Shown piece by piece: positions 49,750 to 58,353 of a DNA stretch of 64,000 nt (positions within the stretch are counted from its first letter, which is position 1; each line of letters opens with the position of its first letter). Source of the stretch: JADJVL01 sp039812765. Lineage in GTDB: Bacteria; Acidobacteriota; Holophagae; Holophagales; Holophagaceae. The notes below the pieces were generated by a model. That model did no database searches. It was given only the letters and a program-made list of their open reading frames with translations, and was not told the origin of the DNA. The stretch spans positions 1 to 64,000 of the forward strand of contig JBDIBF010000008.1 in the NCBI GenBank assembly GCA_039812765.1. Reading direction: 5' to 3'. Position numbers and translations under genes: made by a program.

Positions 49750-50648
49750 CCGGGCCGGCCGAGGCGGTTCGCCGGGACCTGGACCGTCTGCTGCCCCTCC
49801 TCGAAGGCCCCCTGCTCGCACCCTTCGAGGACGGGGAGGCCGCCCGTCTCGCCGAGGCCATGCGCTACAGCCTCGCCGCGGGGGGAAAGCGGGTGCGTCC
49901 CGTGCTGTGCATGCTGGCGGCGGAGGCCGTGGGCGGGGAGGCCGCGGCCACCCTGCCCGCCGCCGTGGCCCTGGAGCTGGTGCATACGTATTCCCTGGTC
50001 CACGACGACCTCCCCGCCATGGACGACGACGACCTCCGCAGGGGGAAGCCCACCTGCCACATCACCTTTGGCGAGGCCCACGCCATCCTGGCGGGGGACG
50101 GACTGCTGACGGAGGCCTTCCGGGTCCTCGCCGGGGAAGGGGAGGCCCCCGCGGAGCGGCGCACCCGGGCCATCCTGGTGCTCGCCGAGGCGGCGGGCTG
50201 GCGGGGCATGGTGGGCGGACAGGCCCTGGACCTGGAAGGCGAGGCGCTGACCCGGGAAGGCCGGGACCTCGAACTGGCCCACCTTCAGGCCATCCACCGG
50301 CTGAAGACGGGGGCCCTCCTCCGCGCCTCCCTCGAATTGGGAGGCATCCTGGGAGGGGGGACGGAGGCCCAAGTCGTGGTCCTCCGGGAGGCCGGAGCCG
50401 CGCTGGGGCTCGCGTTCCAGATCCAGGACGACATCCTGGACGCGACCTCCGACGCCTCGACCCTCGGTAAACGTGCGGGAAAAGACAGCGGCAGGGGTAA
50501 AATCACCTACCCTGCGTTCCTGGGCCTCGACGGTGCCCGCAAGGCTTTGCAGGAAGCCACGGAGCGTGCCGTATGTCAGCTGCAGTCCCTTCCCAGTCCC
50601 AGCTCGCTGCAGGCCTGGGCCAGGTACTTGGAAACAAGGGCGGCGTGA
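49746..50648 (+). CDS. ispA: Farnesyl diphosphate synthase family (polyprenyl synthetase)
   Basis: This 300-residue prenyltransferase has GGKRVRP near the N-terminus, the first Asp-rich motif DDLPAMDD (87-94), the second DDILD near 236 and the LGKRAGKD stretch. It condenses DMAPP/GPP with IPP. The DDxxxxD spacing fits bacterial FPP/GGPP synthases. The start is GTG at 49746, overlapping the xseB stop. It overlaps dxs by GTGA, giving a coupled xseB-ispA-dxs run that feeds quinone and cell-wall carrier synthesis. Confidence 0.93.
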   Translation: MTGPAEAVRRDLDRLLPLLEGPLLAPFEDGEAARLAEAMRYSLAAGGKRVRPVLCMLAAEAVGGEAAATLPAAVALELVHTYSLVHDDLPAMDDDDLRRGKPTCHITFGEAHAILAGDGLLTEAFRVLAGEGEAPAERRTRAILVLAEAAGWRGMVGGQALDLEGEALTREGRDLELAHLQAIHRLKTGALLRASLELGGILGGGTEAQVVVLREAGAALGLAFQIQDDILDATSDASTLGKRAGKDSGRGKITYPAFLGLDGARKALQEATERAVCQLQSLPSPSSLQAWARYLETRAA

Positions 50649-52564
50649 CCAGCCGCTACCCCCTCCTGGACTCCCTCGCCGCCCCCCAGGCGATCCGGCA
50701 GTTCACCCCGGCCCAGCTCGAGCAGCTCTCCGAGGACGTCCGCCGCTTCCTCATCGACTCCATCTCCGAGACCGGCGGCCACTTCAGCTCGAATCTCGGA
50801 ACGGTCGAGCTCACCGTCGCCCTCTTCCACGAGTTCGACTTCCTGACCGACCGGATCATCTGGGACGTGGGGCACCAGGCCTACGCCCACAAGATCCTGA
50901 CCGGACGCAAGGACCGCTTCCCCACCCTGCGCCAGCACCACGGCCTCGCGGGCTTCCTGAAGCGGGACGAGAGCCCCTACGACCACTTCGGCGCGGGCCA
51001 CGCCAGCACCAGCATCTCCGCGCTCCTGGGGATGGCGAAGGCGCGGGACATGCAGCACCAGGACCATTCCTGCGTGGCGGTGATCGGGGACGGCTCCATG
51101 ACCGCGGGCATGGCCTTCGAGGGGCTGAACCAGGCCGGCTACCTCAAGGCGAGGCGCTTCCTCGTGATCCTCAACGACAACGACATGAGCATCAGCCCCA
51201 ACGTGGGCTCCCTCCAGGGCTACCTGAACCAGCTCATGTCGGGCCAGTACTACAACCGCTGGCGGGACCGCATCGAGGCCACCATCAAGGCCATCCCTGT
51301 GGAGTCGGTCTCGCGCAACGTGGCCAGGGCGGCCAAGTGGAGCGAGGAGAGCATCAAGCGCCTCATGGTGCCGGGCCTGCTCTTCGAGGACCTGGGTTTC
51401 CGCTACATGGGCCCGGTGAACGGCCACGACGTCAACGCCACCGTGAAGGCCATCCAGGACGCCAAGAAGCTCATGGAGGACGGGCCGGTCCTGCTCCACG
51501 TCCAGACGAAGAAGGGCTACGGCTATGAGCCCGCCGTGCAGGACAGCCAGAAGTGGCACGGCGTGACCGCCTTCGACGCCGAGGCCGGGGAGATGCGCAA
51601 GCCGGCGGTGGACCCCTCGAAGCCCACGCCGCCGAGCTATACGTCCGTCTTCGGCAAGGCCCTCGTGGAGCTCGCGAAGCACGACGACAAGATCGTCGGC
51701 ATCACCGCCGCCATGGACACCGGCACCGGACTCGACATCTTCGCCAAGGCCTTCCCGGACCGCATGTACGACGTGGGCATCGCCGAGCAGCACGCGGTGA
51801 CCTTCGCCGCCGGCCTCGCCGCCCAGGGCATGCGCCCCGTCGCCGCCATCTACTCGACGTTCCTGCAGCGGGGCTTCGACCAGGTCGTCCACGACGTCTG
51901 CATCCAGGACCTCCCGGTCACATTCGCCCTGGACCGGGCCGGCATCGTCGGCGCCGACGGCCCGACCCACCACGGCCTCTACGACATGGCGTACCTGCGC
52001 TGCATCCCCAACATCGTGCTCATGGCGCCGAAGGACGAGAACGAACTGCGGCGGATGCTGATGACCGGCATCTACTGCGGACACCCCGCCGCGGTCCGCT
52101 ATCCGAGGGGCAACGGGCTCGGGGTGCCCTTGGACGAGACCATCTCCGCCCTGCCCGTCGGCCAGGGCGAACTGTTGCGGGAGGGCGGTGACCTGCTCCT
52201 GGCCGCCATCGGCGCCATGGTGCCCCCGGCAATGAAGGCCGCCGAGGCCCTGGCCCAGGAGGGCATCGCGTGCACGGTGGTCAATGCCCGCTTCCTCAAG
52301 CCCCTCGACGCTGAGCTCATCCTGGCCCAGGCCGCCAGGGTCCGGGGCGTGGTGACCCTGGAGGAGGGCTGCGCGCCGGGCGGATTCAGCGCCGCGGTGC
52401 TGGAGGCCCTGGCGGACGGCGGACTGGCCCGGCCCCTGCTCCGGTGCGCGGTCCCGGACCGCATCGTGAGCCATGGGGACCCCAGGCGCCTCATGGAGGA
52501 GGAGGGGCTGAGCGCCGAGGTCCTGGTGGCCAGGATCCGAAAATTCCGGCAGGGCCTCGGCTGA
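50645..52564 (+). CDS. dxs: 1-deoxy-D-xylulose-5-phosphate synthase
   Basis: This 639-residue TPP enzyme joins pyruvate and glyceraldehyde 3-phosphate to make DXP, entry to the MEP pathway and precursor for ThiG. Marks are SNLGTVELTVALF, DVGHQAYAHKILTGRK, VIGDGSMTAGMAFEGLN, the catalytic Glu in GIAEQHAVTFAAG and the C-terminal transketolase end. I place the start at GTG 50645, which overlaps the ispA stop (GTGA) and gives TSRYPLLDSL, normal for Dxs; an in-frame ATG at 50573 would overlap ispA by 76 bases and add 24 residues. Confidence 0.94.
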   Translation: MTSRYPLLDSLAAPQAIRQFTPAQLEQLSEDVRRFLIDSISETGGHFSSNLGTVELTVALFHEFDFLTDRIIWDVGHQAYAHKILTGRKDRFPTLRQHHGLAGFLKRDESPYDHFGAGHASTSISALLGMAKARDMQHQDHSCVAVIGDGSMTAGMAFEGLNQAGYLKARRFLVILNDNDMSISPNVGSLQGYLNQLMSGQYYNRWRDRIEATIKAIPVESVSRNVARAAKWSEESIKRLMVPGLLFEDLGFRYMGPVNGHDVNATVKAIQDAKKLMEDGPVLLHVQTKKGYGYEPAVQDSQKWHGVTAFDAEAGEMRKPAVDPSKPTPPSYTSVFGKALVELAKHDDKIVGITAAMDTGTGLDIFAKAFPDRMYDVGIAEQHAVTFAAGLAAQGMRPVAAIYSTFLQRGFDQVVHDVCIQDLPVTFALDRAGIVGADGPTHHGLYDMAYLRCIPNIVLMAPKDENELRRMLMTGIYCGHPAAVRYPRGNGLGVPLDETISALPVGQGELLREGGDLLLAAIGAMVPPAMKAAEALAQEGIACTVVNARFLKPLDAELILAQAARVRGVVTLEEGCAPGGFSAAVLEALADGGLARPLLRCAVPDRIVSHGDPRRLMEEEGLSAEVLVARIRKFRQGLG

Positions 52565-52668
52565 GGCTCGCGTCACGAGGCCATCCCAGCCTTGCGAGCG
52601 GGCCGGGAACTCCATAACGTTGCATCAGTCCCCTTGCCAATCCGCTTCGACCTTTTCCGAGGAACATC

Positions 52669-53532
52669 GTGCGTTCCCGCCTGCTTCCTGCCGCCCTCAT
52701 CGCCTCCACCCTGGCCGCCCAGGGCTTCGATCCCGTCCGCAGCGCCACCGGCTGGGCGAAGCTCGACAAGGATGGATCCGCGACCTTCTATGACGCGCCG
52801 GGCCAGACCCTCCGTTCCTGGAGCCGGGATGCGGGGGACCTGGGCAGCGTCTCCCTGGCCCGCCTCGAGGGCGCCCCGGAGAAGTGGGTCGTGGACAGCT
52901 ATGGCAACGCCTGGGTGGTCTCGGGCGGCGTCCTGTTCAACATCGAGGCCAAGACGGGCAAGGTGCTGAACCGGGAGAAGCTGCCCGGGGAAGTCAGCGA
53001 CCTGGCCTGGGACCTGAAGGGCTTCGTCCTGGCCTACCGGGGCGGGGAACCCTTCCTGGAGAAACGGGAATACCGCGGCGGCTCGGTGCTGTGGACCTAC
53101 GGCTCCAAGCCGCGCAAGGGCGGACCGGCCTTCAGCCACCGGGTGGCCGTCACGGACGACGGTCAGGTCCTCGTGACCTCCGGCGCGAACCTCACCCTGA
53201 CCACCCTGGACGGCGCCAAGGGCAAGGCCATGGGCCAGACCGCCTTCTCCTTCAATGGCATCGCGGCGCCGGACCTGATCCTCGGGGAGGCGGAACGCGG
53301 CCCCCTGGTGGTCTGGCCCGGGCGGAACGTGGCCCTCTCCGCGGTGGGGGGACGGCAGGTCCCCGAGGCCAAGATGTCCGGGGCCCTGCTGGCCAAGCTG
53401 GACCTCAGCCAGAGCTCCGTGGAGTTCCTCCCCACGGGACTCAGCGAGGACCACGTCCTCGTGGGCGTCCAGGAGGGCCAGGCCGTCTTCATCAAGCCCG
53501 GCGGCGGGCTCGTCATGGTGGCGCTGCGCTGA
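52669..53532 (+). CDS. Exported protein of unknown function, beta-propeller-like
   Basis: This 287-residue protein has a signal peptide (VRSRLLPAALIASTLAAQ) and starts with GTG at 52669 (GAGGAACATC upstream). The mature chain shows repeating strand patterns with Gly/Asp turns (WVVDSYGNAWVVSGGVLFNIEAKTGKV, AVTDDGQVLVTSGANLTLTTLDGAKG) typical of six- or seven-bladed propellers. No enzyme motif was found. It is 104 bases after dxs and convergent with the nucleotidase gene. Confidence 0.7.
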   Translation: MRSRLLPAALIASTLAAQGFDPVRSATGWAKLDKDGSATFYDAPGQTLRSWSRDAGDLGSVSLARLEGAPEKWVVDSYGNAWVVSGGVLFNIEAKTGKVLNREKLPGEVSDLAWDLKGFVLAYRGGEPFLEKREYRGGSVLWTYGSKPRKGGPAFSHRVAVTDDGQVLVTSGANLTLTTLDGAKGKAMGQTAFSFNGIAAPDLILGEAERGPLVVWPGRNVALSAVGGRQVPEAKMSGALLAKLDLSQSSVEFLPTGLSEDHVLVGVQEGQAVFIKPGGGLVMVALR

Positions 53533-53535
53533 GCC

Positions 53536-55161
53536 TCAACGCCGCAGGCTGAGGATGCGCTCCCGGTCCAGGGACGGCACGAGGCGCCAGTTCCGCGCCG
53601 GCGCGGGGGCGAGGTTCGGCCGCGCGAGCACGTAGGCGAAGATCTCGTTGCGCAGCCCGGCGTCGAAGACCGCTTCCGGTTCGGCGGTCCAGCCCACCGC
53701 CGCGCGGTAGCCTCCGCCGCCGAAGTAGCGGTAGGAGGACAGGGCGAGGGTGAAGGTCTGCTCTGGCCGGACGGGCTGGCCGTTGAAGCTCAGTCCCACC
53801 ACGCGCTCCCCGGGCGGCCGGCTGATGTCCAAGGCGTAGGAGACGCCGTCCAGGGTGTCGAAGTTGTAGCCGGCGAAGCCCTTGGTGTAGAGGTCCGGGA
53901 GGTGCGGATAGTTGTAGTACCGGGCGGCGTGCTCGAGGTACCTGCGGAGCTGCTCGCCGCTCACCCGGAGCCGCACCAGGCCGTTCTCGTAGGGCATCAT
54001 CGCCCAGAACTGCCGCACGCTCGTGGGACCTTTCGGGATGTAGACCTGGGGGTTCATGCAGGCGGCCGCCGAGAGCTGGGCCCCGGTGGCCTGGCGCTGG
54101 ACCGCGTGCAGGAGCTGCATGTAGGCGGTGTCCTCCATGCGCGTGAAGCGGCCGTCCAGGTCCACCTGGAGGTTGGTGGCGGCGGTGTTCAGGTAGGTCT
54201 CGGTGAGGGCGCGGACCTGGCCGGTGAGGGCGAGGGCCTCGGCGTCATCGGGGAGTTCCGCCCTCACGTCAATCACGTCCGCCTGGGCCGCGACCACCTG
54301 CCAGCGGGACCCGTTGCGGCGCAGGGTCAGGTCCGCCGCCATCAGCGCGCGGCCGTGGGCCCGGGCCTGCAGGATGGGGATGCCCTTGTGCTGCGACTTG
54401 ACGGTGACGTGGGTGTGGCCGGTGAGGATCAGATCGATGCCCGGAACCTGCTCGGCCAGGCGCAGGGCGGCGTTCTCGTCCATGGGCGCCCCGGGCAGGG
54501 AGCCCAGTCCCGAGTGCATGGCCACCACCACCACGTCCGCCTTCTCGCGCTCCCGCAGCTTCGGCAGGAGGCCCTTCGCGGTCTCCACGATGTCGGCGAA
54601 GCGGTGGTTCCCGTAGCTCGCCGGGGCCATCCAATTCGGCACCGCCGGGGTGGTGAAGCCCACCACCAGCACCGTGACGCCCGCCACCTGGACCTTCGTG
54701 AAGGCCGGGAAGGCTGTCCGCGTGCCCTTGCCGATGAAGGTGTTGGCGCTCAGCAGGGGGAACTTCGCCTGCTTCTCCGCCCCCCGCAGGACCTCCATGC
54801 CGAAGTCGTAGTCGTGGTTGCCCACGGCCATCGCGGTGTAGCCCAGGGCGTTCATGATGGCGATGGAGGGCTCGGGCAGGTCCGGGTGGAGCCGGTTGCG
54901 CACGTAGTTCACCGGCTCGCCCTGGATCGTGTCCCCGCAGTCCAGGAGGACCGTGTTGGGGTTGGCCTCCCGCCGCTGCCGGATGAGCGTGGCGACCTTG
55001 GCCCAGCCCTTGGCGTCGGGGGCCAGGGAAAAGGTGTCCCGGGCCTCGATGTGGCCGTGCATGTCCGTGGTTCCCAGCACCTGGAGGCGGACATCCTGGG
55101 CCCGGAGGACGCCTCCCAGCAGGCCCGCCAACAGGATCCCCAGGGACAGCAAACGCTTCAC
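53536..55161 (-). CDS. Exported 5'-nucleotidase / cyclic phosphodiesterase (UshA/CpdB-like)
   Basis: This 541-residue enzyme has a signal peptide (VKRLLSLGILLAGLLGGVLR, then AQ). The metallophosphoesterase domain has GTTDMHGHI, LDCGDTIQG, GNHDYDFG, MHSGLG and TGHTHV. The C-terminal 5'-nucleotidase domain follows (about 330-520, with YENGLVRLRVSG, FAGYNFD and ALSSYRYFGGGGY). It hydrolyses nucleotides in the periplasm for salvage. I take GTG at 55161 because GGAGGTGCAA is at SD distance; an ATG at 55179 is weaker. Zinc or manganese at the di-metal site is expected. Confidence 0.9.
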   Translation of the reverse strand: MKRLLSLGILLAGLLGGVLRAQDVRLQVLGTTDMHGHIEARDTFSLAPDAKGWAKVATLIRQRREANPNTVLLDCGDTIQGEPVNYVRNRLHPDLPEPSIAIMNALGYTAMAVGNHDYDFGMEVLRGAEKQAKFPLLSANTFIGKGTRTAFPAFTKVQVAGVTVLVVGFTTPAVPNWMAPASYGNHRFADIVETAKGLLPKLREREKADVVVVAMHSGLGSLPGAPMDENAALRLAEQVPGIDLILTGHTHVTVKSQHKGIPILQARAHGRALMAADLTLRRNGSRWQVVAAQADVIDVRAELPDDAEALALTGQVRALTETYLNTAATNLQVDLDGRFTRMEDTAYMQLLHAVQRQATGAQLSAAACMNPQVYIPKGPTSVRQFWAMMPYENGLVRLRVSGEQLRRYLEHAARYYNYPHLPDLYTKGFAGYNFDTLDGVSYALDISRPPGERVVGLSFNGQPVRPEQTFTLALSSYRYFGGGGYRAAVGWTAEPEAVFDAGLRNEIFAYVLARPNLAPAPARNWRLVPSLDRERILSLRR

Positions 55162-55267
55162 TTGCACCTCCGTGACCATGGACCGGATTCCTTAGCTTGG
55201 ACGAAGGGGCCCCAGGCGGTAAACTGATCCTTCACGGCTATCGTCCACCATCCTTCCGGGAGATCCC

Positions 55268-55741
55268 ATGCAAGAAGTCCAGATCAAGGCCCCCAAGCAC
55301 GAGTTCACCATCCTCTGCGACGACATCCGCCAGGAGATGGGCGGCAAGGCTTCCCTCATGGGCCTCTACGACCATCACATCGTGGTCCCCGAGGTGCCCT
55401 TCGTGCTCCCGAAGGTCTGCTTCTACAGCCGCTTCTCCCGCATGGACGGCCAGTTCAAGTTCTCCTTCTCCATCGTGAGCCCCACCGGCGAGCGCAAGGA
55501 CATCATCCGCGACAGCGACGTGCAGATCCCCGAGGGCGCCAAGGAAGGCACCTTCAACGTCATCGCCTCCCCCTTCGAGGTGGGCGCCGAGGGCGTGTAC
55601 GAAGTGATCCTGGGCCTCACCAAGGGCGCCGACCGCTTCGAGTACGTCTACAAGTTCGCCATCAGCAACGCCCAGCGCCTCCAGGCCGAGTACGAGAAGT
55701 TCGTGGCCGAGCAGCAGGGCGCCGCGCCCTCCGCGAACTGA
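55268..55741 (+). CDS. Conserved protein, DUF6941-like
   Basis: This 157-residue beta-rich cytoplasmic protein begins QEVQIKAPKHEFTILCDDIRQEMGGKASLMGLYDH. The pattern resembles DUF6941 (a C2-like sandwich seen in many bacteria). No catalytic motif is visible. SD GGGAG precedes the ATG. A terminator hairpin follows the stop. Confidence 0.7.
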   Translation: MQEVQIKAPKHEFTILCDDIRQEMGGKASLMGLYDHHIVVPEVPFVLPKVCFYSRFSRMDGQFKFSFSIVSPTGERKDIIRDSDVQIPEGAKEGTFNVIASPFEVGAEGVYEVILGLTKGADRFEYVYKFAISNAQRLQAEYEKFVAEQQGAAPSAN

Positions 55742-55761
55742 GCGCCGGAGCTTCCCTGAGA

Positions 55762-55783
55762 ACGCGGGCCTTCGGGCCCGCGT
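55762..55783. terminator. Bidirectional terminator between convergent genes
   Basis: A 9-bp stem ACGCGGGCC/GGCCCGCGT closes a UUCG-type tetraloop (TTCG), followed by CCAGTTT. It lies between the convergent DUF6941-like gene and the DUF6326-like gene. Confidence 0.8.
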
Positions 55784-55789
55784 CCAGTT

Positions 55790-56206
55790 TCAGGCCCCTT
55801 CCCTCGGCCACCGCCAGGCCGTCACGACGATGGTGGCGGTGAGGGCGGCTTCGAGGAGGCCCAGGAAGAGGTAGAAGGCCCAGGTCCCGGGGATGATGGC
55901 GAGCATCACGAGGGTGAAGAAGGTCCCGACCCCCACGTTCAGCCACCGGCTGAGGGAGGCCCGCAGGACCAGGGTCAGGATGATCATCAGGCTGGGGAGG
56001 GCCATGAGGGCGGCGAAGGCCAGCAGCATGCCCTGGCTCGTGGCCCCCACGCCCGTCTGGCCCGCCTGCATCGCGGCCAGGCGGCCAGGTTTGAAGAGGC
56101 TGAAGAAGTCGCCGTACACGTAGCAGAACATTGTGGCCGTCCACAGCGCGGAGAGCTTGAGACGGATCGGGACCGGGGCGTCGGCCAGCGGGCGGCGGGT
56201 CGTCAT
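55790..56206 (-). CDS. Four-TM membrane protein, DUF6326-like
   Basis: This 138-residue protein has four hydrophobic helices (about 17-37, 56-80, 90-108 and 110-130). LKLSALWTATMFCYVYGDFFSLFKPG is the family-like opening of DUF6326, seen in many bacterial inner-membrane proteins of unknown role. SD CAGGAG lies before the ATG at 56206. It is divergent from the ThiF-like gene. Confidence 0.8.
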   Translation of the reverse strand: MTTRRPLADAPVPIRLKLSALWTATMFCYVYGDFFSLFKPGRLAAMQAGQTGVGATSQGMLLAFAALMALPSLMIILTLVLRASLSRWLNVGVGTFFTLVMLAIIPGTWAFYLFLGLLEAALTATIVVTAWRWPREGA

Positions 56207-56314
56207 GAGGCGGTCTCCTGGAGGTGGGGTTCCATGGGCGTGGGGGGACAGGATTCCTACGCCGCGTCGCCAACTCGCGTTTAGCCGGCCGCCGGGGTTC
56301 AATGAAGGCGAGGA

Positions 56315-57328
56315 GTGAGCTTGCGATACGCGAAGCAACGCATCTTCCTGGGCCCCGGGGCCGACGAGGCCCTGCGGGCGAAGCGCGTCTGCGTGGTGGG
56401 CCTGGGCGCCACGGGCTCGGTGATCGCGCCCTGGCTGGTGCGGGCCGGCGTGGGCCACGTGACGCTGCTGGATCGCGACCTCGTCGAGCGCAGCAACCTC
56501 CAGCGCCAGCTCCTCTACGACGAGGACTGCCTGGGCGCGCCGAAGGCCGAGGCCGCGGCGGCGCGGCTGGCCCGGGCCAACCCGGAGGTGGAACTCAAGG
56601 CCGTGGTGGCCGACCTCACGTCGGGCAACGCCCGGGAGCTGCTCGATCCAAAGGAGGGCGGCTTCGACCTGATCTGCGATGGCACGGACAACTTCGAGGC
56701 GCGCTTCCTGATCAACGACGTCTCCATCCTCACCGGCACGCCGTGGATCTACGCCGGGGCCATCGGCGGCGAGGGGCTCGTGTGGCCCATCCACCCTCCG
56801 CGCACGCCCTGCCTGCGCTGCCTCATGGAGGAGCCGCCGTCCTCGGGGGACGTGGACACCTGCGACACCGCCGGCGTGCTGGGGCCCGCCGTCGGCGCCA
56901 TCGGCTCCTGGGCGGCGATGGAGGCGCTGAAGGTCCTCACCGGCCGCGAGCCCCACCTCCACATCGCCCGCTTCGACTTCTGGGAGGACGAGCGGCAGTT
57001 CCTGAATCCACCCAAGGTCCGCTGCCGCTTCTGCACGGAGAAGGTCACGGAGTTCCTGGACGCGCGCTGGTCCCTCAAGGCCTCGCCGCTGTGCGGCCTC
57101 GAGGGCGTGCAGATCCGCGTGAATCCGCCCGGGGCGCTGGACCTCGCGGCGCTGAAGGGCCGGCTGGAGGCGCGGACGGGCTCCGAATGGCAGCTCGCGC
57201 CCATGCTGCTGCGGGGCGAAGAGGGGCCCAACCGCATCACGCTCTTCAAGGATGGCCGCGCCCTGGTGCACGGGCCTATGACGCCGGAGAAGGCGCGGGG
57301 CTGGTACGCGGAAGTCGTCGGGTGCTGA
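56315..57328 (+). CDS. ThiF/MoeB/HesA family E1-like adenylyltransferase
   Basis: This 337-residue enzyme has the Rossmann ATP site VVGLGATGS (27-35), D53, ERSNLQRQ (58-65), GTDNFEAR, and a zinc site from CLRC and CRFC. It adenylates the C-terminal glycine of a ubiquitin-like protein such as ThiS or MoaD. The C-terminal 90 residues (from about 245) form an extension with no rhodanese motif. It may serve ThiG, whose gene is at 7,483-6,707, or molybdopterin synthesis. The start is GTG at 56315 with GAGGA nearby. rdgB follows by one base. Confidence 0.88.
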   Translation: MSLRYAKQRIFLGPGADEALRAKRVCVVGLGATGSVIAPWLVRAGVGHVTLLDRDLVERSNLQRQLLYDEDCLGAPKAEAAAARLARANPEVELKAVVADLTSGNARELLDPKEGGFDLICDGTDNFEARFLINDVSILTGTPWIYAGAIGGEGLVWPIHPPRTPCLRCLMEEPPSSGDVDTCDTAGVLGPAVGAIGSWAAMEALKVLTGREPHLHIARFDFWEDERQFLNPPKVRCRFCTEKVTEFLDARWSLKASPLCGLEGVQIRVNPPGALDLAALKGRLEARTGSEWQLAPMLLRGEEGPNRITLFKDGRALVHGPMTPEKARGWYAEVVGC

Positions 57329-57329
57329 C

Positions 57330-57914
57330 GTGAAGCTCCTCCTCGCCTCCCGCAACCAGGGCAAGCTCGTGGAGTTCCGCCAGCTCCTGCCGGGCTTCGA
57401 GCTGGTGCCCTGGCCGAAGACGGCGCCGGGCATCCCCGAGGACGGCGCCTTCTTCCGGGACAACGCCGCCCAGAAGGCCGAGTTCGCGCGGGACTGGTGG
57501 GGGCGGCACGGCGCGGAGGAGGTCGACGGCGTGCTGGCGGACGACTCCGGGCTCTGCGTGGAGGCCCTGCACGGCGGCCCCGGCGTGCTGAGCGCGCGCT
57601 TCGCGAAGGACCTGGAGCCCGACGCCAAGAACCGCGCCCTCCTGGCCCTCGTTCCGCCCAAGGCGCGCCGCAACGCCCGCTTCGTCTGCGTCCTGGCCTT
57701 CGCCCCCTTCCCGGAGGGCGAGCTGGTCTTCGCCGAAGGCGTGGTGGACGGGAAGCTCGCGGCCCGGCCCGCGGGCACCCGGGGCTTCGGCTACGACCCC
57801 ATCTTCATCCCCACGGGCTACCGCCAGACCTTCGGCCAGCTCGGCAACCGCGTGAAGTCCCTCCTCAGCCACCGCGCCCGGGCCTGCGAGGCGCTGAGGT
57901 TCCAGCTGGGCTGA
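57330..57914 (+). CDS. rdgB: RdgB/HAM1 non-canonical purine NTP pyrophosphatase
   Basis: This 194-residue house-cleaning enzyme converts (d)ITP and XTP to monophosphates. It has the family starts LLLASRNQGKLVEF, ADDSGLCVEAL, PGVLSARFAKD, and the substrate loop GTRGFGYDPIFIP. The start is GTG at 57330, one base after the ThiF-like stop. The C-terminal SHRARACEALRF is usual for the family. After it the base composition drops, where the Cys-peptide locus begins. Confidence 0.93.
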   Translation: MKLLLASRNQGKLVEFRQLLPGFELVPWPKTAPGIPEDGAFFRDNAAQKAEFARDWWGRHGAEEVDGVLADDSGLCVEALHGGPGVLSARFAKDLEPDAKNRALLALVPPKARRNARFVCVLAFAPFPEGELVFAEGVVDGKLAARPAGTRGFGYDPIFIPTGYRQTFGQLGNRVKSLLSHRARACEALRFQLG

Positions 57915-57941
57915 TGGCCGAGGTGGTTCGAGTCATTAGCC

Positions 57942-57971
57942 TTGAGCGCTCCCCCCTCCCCCGGTTACGAT
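57942..57971 (+). promoter_or_regulatory. Candidate sigma-70 promoter of the 8-Cys-peptide locus
   Basis: TTGAGC (57942-57947) and TACGAT (57966-57971) are separated by 18 bases and lie 36 bases before the ATG at 58007. Match to consensus is fair in both boxes. The spacer is a C-rich run. Confidence 0.5.
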
Positions 57972-58006
57972 GGCTCCTGCATCCCCACAATTCAGGAATA
58001 GTTCGC

Positions 58007-58339
58007 ATGATGAAGCACGTTGTCCTCACTCTGGCTGTTGCTTCAATGGTCTCCCCCGGGTTCTCGCAGACACCGAAACCCAAACCACAGGTGCAGCCGG
58101 AAGATGGAGGTGGTTCCGGCGGAACCTCGTGCACCTGCCCAGGTGCATGCCCCTCGTACCTCACGGATCTCACGGTGAATCCCCCGAGAAATTATTCTCT
58201 CGACCAGTGCTCGGAAAGCTGGGCACCCCTAGGCACGTGTTCCAGCGATCCAACTAAGACCGAGTACGGAGTCCGGGTCCGATGCAGCTACCTGAATGGG
58301 ATCGAGATCATCCAGTGTTCTTACATCACTTGCCGTTGA
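58007..58339 (+). CDS. Small exported peptide with eight cysteines
   Basis: This 110-residue precursor has a signal peptide (MMKHVVLTLAVASMVSPGFS) and a Pro/Lys/Gly linker (about 21-40). The Cys-rich mature part has C42, C44, C48, C68, C78, C93, C104 and C109, an even number that could form four disulfides. Ending NGIEIIQCSYITCR resembles NVWWVECTYRC of the 60-residue peptide at 20387. Two ATGs in a row exist; the second (58010) is equally possible. The gene and the next one are less G+C-rich than neighbours, suggesting horizontal acquisition. Function is unknown; a secreted peptide or envelope component is possible. Confidence 0.72.
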   Translation: MMKHVVLTLAVASMVSPGFSQTPKPKPQVQPEDGGGSGGTSCTCPGACPSYLTDLTVNPPRNYSLDQCSESWAPLGTCSSDPTKTEYGVRVRCSYLNGIEIIQCSYITCR

Positions 58340-58353
58340 GCGACCTACAAGCA

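Noticed and set aside
50573..50644. Upstream ATG as dxs start
   Set aside because: It would overlap ispA by 76 bases. The GTG at 50645 has the GTGA overlap used repeatedly here and gives a normal Dxs N-terminus.
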